Below are positions 20,645 through 31,813 of a stretch of 64,000 bases of DNA, in pieces. This stretch comes from Cytauxzoon felis (Eukaryota; Apicomplexa; Aconoidasida; Piroplasmida; Theileriidae), in the NCBI GenBank assembly GCA_020283715.1, contig JAIQCW010000055.1:1-64000 (forward strand), read 5' to 3'. The notes under the pieces were generated by a model. That model saw only the letters and a list, made by a program, of their open reading frames with translations, made no database searches and was not told where the DNA came from. Both the position numbers and the translations under genes were made by a program. Each line of letters begins with the position of its first letter. The stretch's first letter is position 1.

Positions 20645-22116
20645 TTAAACATACTTATATTTGGCATTATATGTGGTGATGATATGATTATTATTATTGA
20701 CGATATGATTGATTGGTTTTTGTAATGTGGTAAAGTTAATGATATTTTGTGTATCATTTGATTCAATAAATTTATATGCATTGATGATAACATTACAATA
20801 ATCTAATTTTTCAAATGAATTTGAATATAAATCACAAAATAATTTAATCATTGATCTAAAAATTGTATTACCAAGTGCTGATGGCATTAATTTCAATTCA
20901 TTTAAATATACTATCGATGGATAATATATATAATCATCCATTATATAACCAAACAACTCATTCTCAAATAATACACGCCTATCATTACCCAATACATGAG
21001 GTATCGATGATACAAATCTTACATCCGTCTCCTCTAATATACCTTCATTTCCACCTGTGGTATTCCACTCGCCGTGGTGGCTTTCCTTATTTACTTCCCC
21101 CCTTCGCTTCCCTGAGATCAGCTGCGGGTTCCACCTGAGGTCCAATCACTACCTTCTCACCGCCACGATCTCTGGGAGTGGCATCACCGTTTACGGGGAG
21201 GTAATTAGGATAGCTGACGGCAGGATGAAGAGAGGTTGTAGTGGAAGAAGAGTAGGATTGGACCTCAGGTGGAGAGGTATTGTTGTATATATGTTCATTA
21301 ATGATATTGGCATGTGTAGCATTATCATATGTGATCCAATGGAATTTCATTTCCCAGAATTCGGGTAGTAGATTATTGAATGCATATTTATTTAGGTATG
21401 TCCATATACCGGATACATAATCTTCAGGTATACTATGATCATTAGGATATTTGATATTGATATCTTTAGTACTACCAGCTTTAATCATACCATACCAATA
21501 CATTAAACGTTCATTTACAAATGTTCTAATTAATTCTTCACATTTATTCCTTTCATTAATACATATATCAGATGTTGGATCATTCTATAGATTGATATAA
21601 ATAATTATTAAATTTTATACATACCTTCAACTCATAACGATCACGACTATACTTTGCTGTATATAATAATCTACTACCAATCCAATAAATTAAACATTTT
21701 ATTGATCTTAATATATCTTTACCTGATTCATAACCAATTTCTATAGCTTTAGCCTTGTATTTTTGATAAATCAAATTACAACCTTCATCTATTAATGGTT
21801 TCAACTCATCTAACATAGCTTTCAATGCATCTGAACCTTCATATACAGCAATTTGTATTTGATTATATGGAATCTGTATAATGTCATCATGTATCGACCT
21901 TCCATTAAAACAATCAACATATTTCACCTCTTTAAAATGATTTTCTGGATATATTAAAGTAGTTTTACCAAAAGGTATTAAATTAGGTACATATGATAGG
22001 GATTTATTGACCCTGTCTACTCTACAATGTCTAAATCTCAAATTATATCGAGATAGACTTAAACAATTTATAAATGATAAACAAAATAATAAAATTACAT
22101 TATTTATTATAAACAT
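20645..22116 (-). CDS. Unknown protein with signal peptide; one homopolymer frameshift
   Basis: Exon 1 21625-22116, 40-bp intron, exon 2 20645-21584. It starts MFIINNVILLFCLSFINCLS, a clear signal peptide or the first part of an apicoplast leader. The body contains LDELKPLIDEGCNLIYQKY and a segment FNNLLPEFWEMKFHWITYD that resembles the two SprT-like segments of the preceding 1542-residue protein. Exon 2 carries a Type I repeat in the usual exonic frame, but a run of six C (21097-21102), where other copies have five, shifts the frame. The frame after the run matches the one expected with five, giving about 476 residues. Read literally, the protein ends within the repeat. Function is unknown. 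Confidence 0.65.
21045..21280. repeat. Type I cluster inside exon, with frameshift
   Basis: Read on the minus strand as SSTTTSLHPAVSYPNYLPVN, PRDRGG and ADLREAKG, then shifted by the six-C run at 21097-21102 before EVNKESHHGEW. Confidence 0.85.
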
Positions 22117-22514
22117 TAATTAAAATAATATCTTATAAGGAAAATTAAAGATAGAAAACACAATCAATGGTCTCATCATCCACCTTCCACCTGAGGTCCA
22201 ATCCTACTTTTCGTTCCACTCGCCGTGGAGGCATCTTCCAATTACCTATCTCTAAAGAGTAGAGCCACTCCCAGAGATCGTGGCGGAAGTATAGTGATTG
22301 GACCTCGAGTGGAAAACCCGCAGCTGATCTCAGGGAAGCGAAGGGGGAATTAAATAGAGAAGGCATCACGCCTAGTGGAAGACCCCAGGTGGACGTTTGT
22401 AATTATGCGATTGGGTAATTTTCATTTATAGGCCATGGATTATGTTATAATGGCTAGTGTATTCATCAGGTGGTTCCCTGTATATTATAAATTTCAATAT
22501 GAAACAACTTCAAC
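22117..22514. other. Intergenic region with repeat cluster
   Basis: Separates the signal-peptide gene from the 3' end of the MTG1-like gene. Holds the cluster at 22180-22400; the rest is AT-rich. Confidence 0.65.
22180..22400. repeat. Type I repeat cluster, intergenic
   Basis: Inverted end, D (GCCGTGGAGGC), B, inverted end, A, D (AGGCATCACGCCT), degenerate inverted end. Confidence 0.85.
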
Positions 22515-24722
22515 TTACGATAATTGTACATCATTTAAATCTCTAAGACGAATAACATCAGATAAATCATCCAATGATACTTTACCAAAGTGACCATTAC
22601 GGAATTGATTTATAAATATCTTATAACATTGATCCGGACTAACCGAATTCCATTTTATCTCAATCTCTCTCGATATATGATCCACAATCTATAAAATTTA
22701 TTTATCACCCAATTCAATGACACATTACCCACAATACCCAATATTATACATCCACCTGAGGTCTATCAACTCGAGGTTAAATCATCACCTCGTCTTTCCA
22801 CTCGCCGTGGAGGCCTCTTCTATTTAGTTGTCCCTCCGCTTCCCTGAGATCAGCTGCGGGTATTCCACTTGAGGTCCAATACTACTTCGGCCACGATCTC
22901 AGGGAGTGGCATCACCCTTTAGGGATAGGTAATTGGAAGAGGCACCACGCCTAGTGGAAGGATAGGTTGTAACCTCAGGTGGAGATAACTTCATGTATGT
23001 ATATGAGATAGTATTGACGTAATAATAGTATAGTAGTGTTATAAATACCTCTGTGATATCATTGGTGGGTGATTTTAGTGATAATGCATTGATATATTCA
23101 TAATTTTGCATTTTGTTTAGTCTAAAGAGTATATAATCTGCGATATAATCGACACCGGCCATATGATCATTTATACATCCAATGGCTGCAAGTTTCAAAT
23201 TGACTTCTGGATCATCCATTCTATAAATGACAATGAAATTTAGATGACTATCAACAAACTTTGGTAACATTATACCGGGTGTATCAAAACAATATAATTT
23301 TGGATTATTAGATATATGAAAGAAATCTAATATTTTTGTACTACCAGCATCACTATTTATTTTAGCTCTAGTAGGTTCTAATAAAATAATAAATTTAAAT
23401 TAAAATTAACACCATACTTAATCTCTTAACATCATCAAGTGTATTTTTATTATACCAATTCTCCTATTATTTATTTTAATATCAATTTAAACACAATAAT
23501 TTATAAATTTACCTTAAATGTATGCTGTTTAAAATTATTTATTATCGATGATTTACCAACATTAGGTAATCCAACAACCAACATCCAAATACCCAAACTT
23601 GGAAATCGATGCTTAATATTATTCGATACATAATCCTTTATCTTCGATACATACCGAGTAGATAATGAATTACATAACATCACCTTCAAACCCGTCGATT
23701 CTAATATATCCCTCGATCTCTATATTATATAATATCTATCAAAAGCTCTACACATAAGTCCAATCCACCGAAGGTTATACATCCTCTCATCGTCCTGCCG
23801 TCAGCTTCTCTATTTACTTCCCCCTCAAACTCCCGTAGATCGTTTTCGGGTAATCCACTTGAGGTTATAAAACTAATCTCGGTGAGATATGATTAAAGTG
23901 ACGGAATTCACATAATTGAGGATATCCCAATGAATATAAAATGGAATGTTGCGAGGTTCAGTAAATCCAATACAATCATCAAATTCCTCTTCAATGAAGT
24001 ATTGAGATGTAAATTTCATTTAATATTCATTCTACAATCTTCAGTAGTTCCCCCAGAAATTGATGATTTCGTTCAAATTTTGAGGGGTAAAAATGAACTA
24101 GTGGAAGACAGTGATTGGACCTCGAGTGGACTACCTGGAAGCGATCTACGGGAGCTGGAAGGGGAAATAAAAGGAAGAGCTGACGGCAGGAATCTAACCT
24201 CAGGTGGAGAGCTCCATGCAAGAGGAAGATATGTTGTATAACCTTCGGTGGATTATGACCTCAAGTCGAATATTTGTGGTATATTTGTGTAAACATACAT
24301 GTACATCTTTGATTGGTGCTAGATCTATTTTATTGAGTATGACGATTTTGGGTGTTTGTTGATTGTATTCATCGACGATTGAGGCGTTTGATGATGTTAT
24401 TGGTATTCTTGAATCGCGTATTTCTAATATGCAATCAACAGCTCTCTTCTTCTTAGTGATTGATACTTTGGCTCTTGCCATATGTGCTGGATACCATGAT
24501 ATACTTCTATCGAATATGAATTTATCCCTTGGTGTGAATCCATTATATCTGAGGTTAAGGTGAAGTTATGAAAATTTTTTAAATATACTTTTGATTTTTA
24601 TAAATTATATAATTTCTATATGGTTTATCATTATTATTTAAATCATTTATATATATATAATCATCTAGACATGGTCCTATAGACCTTCCTACACGTTGTC
24701 GATATTTCTTTACAACATCCAT
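22515..24722 (-). CDS. MTG1/YlqF-family circularly permuted GTPase
   Basis: Six exons: 24589-24722, 24299-24548, 23513-23719, 23418-23463, 23049-23377, 22515-22688; 1140 bases, 379 residues. GTPase motifs appear in permuted order: G4 ILNKIDLAP first, then G1 GLPNVGKSS, then G3 DTPGIMLPK. The N-terminal WYPAHMARAK and the DCILEIRDSRIP strand are family hallmarks, as is the C-terminal LAAIGCINDHMAGVDYIADY. These proteins mature the large ribosomal subunit in mitochondria or bacteria; mitochondrial or apicoplast action is inferred. Introns 2 (579 bp, Type II) and 5 (360 bp, Type I) carry repeats; the other three are 40-49 bp. Confidence 0.93.
22750..22985. repeat. Type I repeat cluster in MTG1-like intron 5
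   Basis: Inverted ends, D (GCCGTGGAGGCC), A reversed, B reversed with CCCTTTAGGG stem variant, D (AGGCACCACGCCT), inverted end. Confidence 0.88.
23765..24260. repeat. Type II repeat cluster in MTG1-like intron 2
   Basis: D (CTGCCGTCAGC), A variant with ATCGTTTTCGGG, inverted end, E2 (23870-24110), inverted end, A2, D modules, inverted ends. Confidence 0.9.
23870..24110 (+). repeat. E2 core copy
   Basis: Left part matches the copy at 28620; right part matches the copy at 26340 (see findings on mosaic copies). Confidence 0.87.
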
Positions 24723-24973
24723 AAAATATATTCATAACTAGAATTAAAATTTGAAAAATATAATTATTCTAATTATTATAATTAATAGAAGGAGTGAAAT
24801 GGTATTAAATTAAAATATTTAGACATGATACCTTTACCCATGCTGCAACTATACTTCATCCCTCGTTACGTAATGTATATTTAAAGCTTTGATTATAAAT
24901 TTACAATTTTAAAGTAGAAAAGGTTTGAAAATTGTTCATTTGAAACTGAATATAGATTTAAAATTTTATTCAA

Positions 24974-25777
24974 ATGCATAATTTATGTAAAACTTTGTCT
25001 AGATTAAGATTATCAAGAGTAGATGATGTATCATTAGAAGTATTGAATGAATTCAAGTATAATTTCATTAAAGAAATAGATAATATATCAGATGTATTAT
25101 TAATGAATATAGCAAATGTATTATATGATTACAATATATGTGATTATTATATAAATAATATTATAACAAAATCTATAGAGAAACGTCAGAATATTATAAA
25201 TAAAGAATTAAGAGGTGGTATATTATGGTCTATATATAATTGTAGTCATTTAAATAATAATAGAAGAAAATTAATATCATCTTCATGTAAAGTATTAATT
25301 AAAGAAGCTATAAATAATTTTAATAATTTATTAATAGATGTAACAAAAATTATTTATTTTAATAAATTATTAAAAGATTATAAAATTGTTGGACAATGTT
25401 ATATATTATCAAATACACAGAAAATAAAATTATATAATTCTATTATAGATATATTACCAATATTAGATATAGCATTAGAGATTAATCCAATATTATTAGA
25501 ATTTATACAAACATTATATAATCTTAATATAAATTGTAATAAAATATTAAATCATATATTAAATATATTATATAAACATATAAAATATAATAAAATTACA
25601 ATTAATAATTTATCTATTATATTAAATATACTTTCTAAATGGAATGTTGATATTTATGGTACTAAATCTATAAATTTATTAAAAGAACAATTACACCAAT
25701 TAGATTACTACATCATCAATACACTATATCAAGCAGATGGAACCAATTTATTGAAGGATGAAGTAATTGAGGGATGA
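24974..25777 (+). CDS. Conserved-looking helical protein, function unknown
   Basis: Single exon, 267 residues, ATG at 24974. It begins MHNLCKTLSRLRLSRVDDVS and continues as short alternating helices rich in Leu, Ile, Asn and Lys (for example VLLMNIANVLYDYNI, ALEINPILLEFIQTLYNLN). The pattern resembles the helical-repeat arrays of organellar RNA-binding proteins of apicomplexans, but no RAP domain or other signature is visible, so this is only a suggestion. No signal peptide or membrane segment. It lies head-to-head with the MTG1-like gene, with about 250 bases of AT-rich DNA between. The C-terminal bases overlap a small GATGAAGTAATTGAGG repeat. Confidence 0.7.
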   Translation: MHNLCKTLSRLRLSRVDDVSLEVLNEFKYNFIKEIDNISDVLLMNIANVLYDYNICDYYINNIITKSIEKRQNIINKELRGGILWSIYNCSHLNNNRRKLISSSCKVLIKEAINNFNNLLIDVTKIIYFNKLLKDYKIVGQCYILSNTQKIKLYNSIIDILPILDIALEINPILLEFIQTLYNLNINCNKILNHILNILYKHIKYNKITINNLSIILNILSKWNVDIYGTKSINLLKEQLHQLDYYIINTLYQADGTNLLKDEVIEG

Positions 25778-25967
25778 AGTAATTGAGGATGATATAAGAT
25801 ATGATGATTGGATGATATTAATTTATATGATTTGTTGTAGATGATTCATTGAGGGATGAAGATAATTTATTGAAGGATGTAAGTACAAAAGTACATCATT
25901 GAAGGATACTTCATCCATCATAATAAAAGGACGACAATACTTCTTCCATCATCACTTCCCTACATCT
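25778..25967. other. Short region with degenerate GAGGGATGAAG units
   Basis: About six loose copies of a TTGAGGGATGAAG-like unit between convergent genes. No gene or strong hairpin. Confidence 0.5.
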
Positions 25968-28900
25968 TCATGCTAATCCAAAACCTTTTGATAATGACAT
26001 CGCATAATCTATTTTCATTTCAAGCTCCATTTTACTCTTACATTCTGGTAATTTCAATAAATTAACACATGTAGATACAGTAGGTAAACGATTCTCATCA
26101 GGATCCCGATGTATACAAAATGGAGGATTCAATTGCTTAAAACCCAATAATGGACTCCTCTTACAACATGTAACAAACCATAAAAATGATGATCTCTTAT
26201 TTATATCATATGAATCCTATATTTATCAATTATATTCATTATACTTGATGTTACATCCACCTGAGGTCAGTCCTGCCGTCAGCTCTTCTATTTAGTTGTC
26301 CCTCCAGCTCCCTGAGATCGCCTCCGGGTATAAATTCTAATCTCGGTGAGATACGTCTAAAGTGACGGAATGTATGTTTGTAAGGATATCTCAATGAATA
26401 TAAAATGGAATGTTGCGAGGTTCAGTAAATCCAATACAATCATCAAAATCCTCTTCAATGAAGTATTGAGATTTATATTTCATTCATTGATGATTGAGAT
26501 ATTTTCATCAGTTTTCCCAGAAATTGATGATTTCGTTCAAATTTTGAGGGGTAAAAATGAACTAGTGGAAGACAGTGATTGGACCTCGAGTGGACTACCT
26601 GGAAGCGATCTACGGGAAGCGAAGGGGGAGGTAAATGGAAGAGGCCACCACGGCGAGTGGGAAGAAGAGGAGGATTGTAACCTCGAGTGGACTTGGATTA
26701 TATAAAAACTGACCATGATTTCCCAGAACCATTTGATGGTATCTGAGTTTTCATTGAATCCTCCGGCATAGATTGTATGTTTTTTGAGATCATCGACATT
26801 GATATTATCATTGGTACCGGAGATGACTTTTTCGAGTTCATCGGGTGAGAACATTTGTAGCCATTCGAGTTTAATAATAGTTGTGAGTCCAAATAAGAAT
26901 GCAGCTGATTGTTTTTCTATTAATTTATTATATTTAAAATCAGCAAAGCAATGTATAAATGATTCTAAATTATCTTTAGTAACTTTAATATTACTACCAT
27001 TAGGTATTAAATCAACTAATGTACTATTACCAAAAAATATTTGTGTATAAGTAAATGTAATCCCTAAATTATTTATATCATCATCAGACATTTTACGTAA
27101 ACTAATTAAATTCTTATATAAACTATTATCAAATATTTTTAAATCATCTAATGTATTCCATCTCTTTAACATCATATTTAATAATGGTCTTGATAATACA
27201 GGCTCTATTAATATATGCTCATATATAGCCTATATCATTAATATACATAATTATATAATAATCAACTAACCTTACCAACTATCTTCCCTATAAATATAAA
27301 TAACTCTAATGCATTCTCATGTATCAATTGAGAATTTGGACATGGCATATATGTATTGTCATCAGGATGCTCCTATATTATCATTATCATAAAATATTAT
27401 ATTAACATTCCACTCGAGGTCCAATCCACCTGAGGTCCTTCTTTCCCACTCGCCGTGGAGGCTTCTTCTATTTACTTCCCCTTCCAGCTCCCGTAGATCG
27501 CTTCCAGGTATTCCACTTCCACTTGAGGTTACATCTAACACATCCTTAGCACCATCTTCCATCATTCCCATGATGGATGATCCATCACTACCTTCACCTT
27601 CACCACGATCTCCGGGAGTGGCTCTACTCTTTAGAGATAGGTAATTGAAAGAAGCCTCCACGGCGAGTGGAAAGACCTCAGGTGGAGAGCTCTCTGCAAG
27701 ACCAACGGTGGTTGTAACCTCAGGTGGAGGCGAGTAGAGTGATAATGGTATGAACATACTTCGAAGATACCGTAAGATGTATCGAATGCGAGTGTACAGA
27801 GTGTATTAAGGAATTCTTTGAATAGTCCTCCACCATCGATACCTTGTTCTTGTATATTATTTTCATCTACAAAGAGTACTTTAAATACTTGTTTAAGTTT
27901 ATGTGTATTGATTTGTCCTAATGTAGATAGACCATCTTGTACAATAAAATTTCTACGTATAACATAAGTAGATGCAAATTCATCATTAATTGGATTTCTA
28001 TAATTTAATTTATCAGATTCTATAAATGAATATAAATATTTTAATCTTATATCAAATGATACAGTTTGTGGTATATAATTCATATTTTTTAATAAATCAT
28101 TTTTATCATCTATACCATTTAAACGTCTTAATACTAATTGTTCTACCTCTGGTATTATCCAAATATTAGATTTTATATTTAAACGTTGAAAACGATCACT
28201 AAATTTTCTAACTAATATACCTATATCATCTATATATTCTTCTGTTAATTCATAATTATTATCTATATTCATATCAAATTCAATACCACAATTACAAATA
28301 TATAAATATGGATACCAATTAGATCTATTAAATTGTATATTCTCAATACTTATCAATTTATTCGTAGATATATACCAATACCAATAATTTAATACACGAC
28401 ATAACCATATACCATCATCTATCGACATCAATGATCGAGATATACCCATATCAAATATCTCATCATCCAACATTATCTATTATAATCATTATTATATATC
28501 AACCTCCACATGAGGTTACAATCACTACTACCAACTTTCGTCGTCTTGCAGACAGCTCTTCTATTTAGTTCCCCTTCCAGCTCCCATAGATCGCTTCCAG
28601 GTTCCACTTGAGGTTATAAAACTAATCTCGGTGAGATATGATTAAAGTGACGGAATTCACATAATTGAGGATATCCCAATGAATATAAAATGGAATGAAA
28701 TGAGGTTGAGTAAATTAGATACAATCATCAAATTCCTCTTCAATGAAGTATTGAGATCGAACATTCATCCAATAGTTATTCCTCAATCTTCATTAGTTTC
28801 CCCAGAAACTCAGATTTTTCGTCAAATTTTCGAGGTAAAAATGAAGTAGTGAAATTAGTACTAATCGACCTCAGGTGGAGACCTCAACTGTAATACCTGG

Positions 28901-31203
28901 AAGCGATCTATGGGAGCTGGAAGGGGAGGCAATTAGAAGAGCTGTCTGCAAGACGACATCGGGTGGAAGTGGAATGAAGAGTAGGATTGGACCTCGATTG
29001 AAGATTTATGTGTGTGTAAACATACTTTGAGTGCATGTTTGAGTATATTGCAGAGTGTGATCCAGAGTGTGTGGTGTATGGTATGTGATTGTTTGACATA
29101 TATGTAAAAGAGGTTGATATCATGATTACAGCAGTTATTATAATGATTGATGAATAATTTGAGTATTAATTTAAAGATTGAGCTTGTAATAAAGATATTG
29201 ATAATATCGGGTTTTAATAATGTGTATGTATTAATTGATTCATAATCTTTATTATGATATATTAATTTAATAATATATGATTTCCAATCATAAATATAAT
29301 ATAATTTTTTATTAGAATATGATAATAATATAGTAATAATTAATTTAATATTATTATTAATATTTGATGAATTTAATAATTTAATCCAAATGGGGTTATT
29401 ATATTCTTGTAATTCATATAGATTTGGTATATCATTATAATGATATAAACATAATAATATTATATTTAATATACTTTCTAATGGTATATTATTAATTAAA
29501 TTTATATTTGTTATATATTTTATTAATTTTATAAATTTATTAAATATAATTTTATATATTACAACCCCATTTATTTTATGGTGCATGAAATTCAAATTAT
29601 TATAATCATTCATTTTATTTTTTATATAATTTATATTAATTGTTGATAATGTATTATTTTCTATATTTAATTTATTTATATATAATATATCATTTGATAT
29701 CTCATTTTTAATCTCATTAATAATATCATCCAATATATATTTATAACGCTTTTTATATCTAATTTCACCCCATTTATTATTATTATTTAATGGATACCCC
29801 ACACCTGAAATCCCATTTAATAAATCACCATATATTGTACAATTTATAATAGATGTTAATAATACTGGATCCTCTATAATATCAATAGATGATGACCAGA
29901 AGTTGACCAATAATTTCAATGCATCTATACCATTAACTAAATGATACCTCAAATAACTAAATAAATCAATAATCAATCCCAATACATCCAATGAATAATC
30001 ATCATATAATACTACACCTGAAGTTACAACCTCTACCTTCTTCGTCCTGCCGTCAGCTTCTCCACCTGATGTCTTTCCACTAGGCGTGGTGCCTTCCTTA
30101 TTTACTTCCCCCTCCGCTTCCCTGAGATCAGCTGCGGGTTCTCCACCTGAGGTTACATCATTACCTTCATGTTTATCAGGTGCATCATGGGGTTTATTAT
30201 CACTATTGTGAGGTTTATTATCCCCATAACCCTCTTTTACCCCATTTTCTCCACTCGAGGTTACATCACTAATTTCCTGTTCTTCCGGGTTTACAACCTC
30301 TGTTCCTCCGGGTAGATTTCCTGTTCTTAGGGGTTGACACTCTTCGTTCTTACGGGTTAACATTCTTTGTTCCTCCTCATTACCACCGCCACGATCTCCG
30401 GGAGTGGCATTACCCTTCAGGGATAGGTAATTGGAAGAGGCACCACGCCTAGTGGAAGACAAGGTTGTAACCTCAGGTGGATTTGTATTGTTATGATTAA
30501 GATATTTAATGATTATTTTTTCGAGTATATATGGGTACCAATATGTGATTAATTTGGTTTGATGTATTAGATTAGTGAGTAAATCATATGGTAGAATGGT
30601 AAAGATAGTATGTAGATAATAGATGAATAATTCATCTAGATATGTAATTGGTGTAGGAGTAAGATTGATTTCATGTATAATATAATCATATTTTATATCA
30701 TTTGAATTATAATATCTTTTAAAAAATGATTTTATAAATCTTAAATTTATAATTATAAATTGATTTCTAATAGATTTATAATTATATATTTCTTTAAATA
30801 TATGCGATTTTGTTATATTTATATCCATTTTTAATATACATTCTAAACATTTTATTCTATAATCATCTAATACTACATTAGGATCATAACGATTTAATAT
30901 TGTTATTAATCTCATTAATTTAAATACTGGATATTTATTTATTGAATCTTTTATATCAATTATTAAATTATAATCAAATTCTATTGCATATTTCATATTT
31001 ATATCCAATAATTCTTTTAATATTTCAATATCTTGTTTTCTATTTATTAATAATTTAAATATTTTCAATATCTTCTTACTAGCCTTTATCTTTACCGAAT
31101 TAAATGTATTTATATTCGATGAACGTTGACCTGCTGGCATAGCTACACATGATGCTCCAGAAAGTCTAATAACTCTCTTTGGCAATATCGATCCATCAAA
31201 CAT
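25968..31203 (-). CDS. HECT-type E3 ubiquitin ligase (UBE3B/C-like)
   Basis: Five exons: 29026-31203, 27760-28476, 27271-27372, 26714-27229, 25968-26216; 3762 bases, 1253 residues. The N-terminus (PKRVIRLSGASCVAMPAGQR) resembles UBE3B/C proteins. The HECT domain spans the last four exons: GIDGGGLFKEFLNTL, FIFIGKIVGKAIYEH, then SPLLGFKQLNPPFCIHRDPD and LPTVSTCVNLLKLPE, where the Cys accepts ubiquitin, and the terminal SKGFGLA. It moves ubiquitin from E2 enzymes to substrates. Exon 1 contains a roughly 160-residue repeat-derived insertion (30010-30480). Introns 1, 2 and 4 (549, 387 and 497 bp) hold repeats; intron 3 is 41 bp. Confidence 0.93.
26255..26695. repeat. Type II repeat cluster in HECT intron 4
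   Basis: Inverted end, D (CTGCCGTCAGC), A variant, E2 (26340-26575), inverted end, mixed A (GAAGCGATCTACGGGAAGCG), D (GGCCACCACGGCG), inverted end. Confidence 0.9.
26340..26575 (+). repeat. E2 core copy
   Basis: Shares a long identical right half with the copy at 23870, through TTTTGAGGGGTAAAAATGAA and into the adjacent inverted end. Confidence 0.87.
27410..27735. repeat. Type I repeat cluster in HECT intron 2
   Basis: Inverted ends, D (GCCGTGGAGGC), A2 reversed, H hairpin, B reversed, D modules, inverted end. It starts 27 bases inside the donor. Confidence 0.9.
28505..29005. repeat. Type II repeat cluster in HECT intron 1
   Basis: D (CTTGCAGACAGC), A2 reversed, inverted end, E2 (28620-28860), inverted ends, A2, D, inverted end. 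Confidence 0.9.
28620..28860 (+). repeat. E2 core copy
   Basis: First 80 bases match the copy at 23870 exactly, starting AATCTCGGTGAGATATGATT. Confidence 0.87.
30010..30480. repeat. Composite cluster inside HECT exon 1, in frame
   Basis: Besides A, B (CCCT/AGGG variant) and D it contains four TTCTTCCGGGT-type modules (read as LTRKNEECQPLRTGNLPGG) and DNKPHNSDNKPHDAP. The frame stays open throughout. Confidence 0.9.
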
Positions 31204-31813
31204 TTTTAATAATATGCGATTAAAAATTTATTAAAATTACATTATTATTCCATTAAATACAATTATACATTAAAATTAATCTAATACAACACAATCTACA
31301 CCTATATCACCTCAATACCACATCCACCACTAATAATATATCAAACTCAATAATATAACCTATATCATTAATATTCATAATTATATCATTAAATGAACTT
31401 ATGTACATAGTCTAATTCACTCTAACTAGACTATAATCATATGATCTCTAACCTTGACTTCGTCCTGCAGACAGCTGTCCACCTGAGGTCCAATCCAACC
31501 CTTTTCCACTCGGCGTGGAGCCTCTCCACCTGAGGTTACATTCCTGCCGTCAGCTCTTCCACCGGGGTCCGATCCACCTCTGTTCGTCTTGCAGACAGCT
31601 CTTCCAATTACCTATCTCTAAAGAGTAAAGCCACTCCCAGAGATCGTGGCAATGGAGAAGGTGTAGATGGTATCAAGAGTAGTACTAGACCTCAAGTGGA
31701 ACCCGTAGCTGATCTACGGGAAGCGGAGGGGGAAGTAAATAGAAGAGCTGACGGCAGGAATGTAACCTCAGGTGGAGAGGTCGACTGGACTTCAGGTATA
31801 ATGTGTATATGAT
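31204..31813. other. Intergenic region
   Basis: 31204-31450 is AT-rich upstream DNA of the HECT gene; 31460-31800 is a repeat cluster reaching the stop of the PH/LRR gene. I see no gene. Confidence 0.65.
31460..31800. repeat. Type I repeat cluster, intergenic
   Basis: Many D variants in a row (CTGCAGACAG, GGCGTGGAGCC, CTGCCGTCAG, CTTGCAGACAG), then B, A with CCCGTAG/CTACGGG stem, D and inverted ends. Confidence 0.88.
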
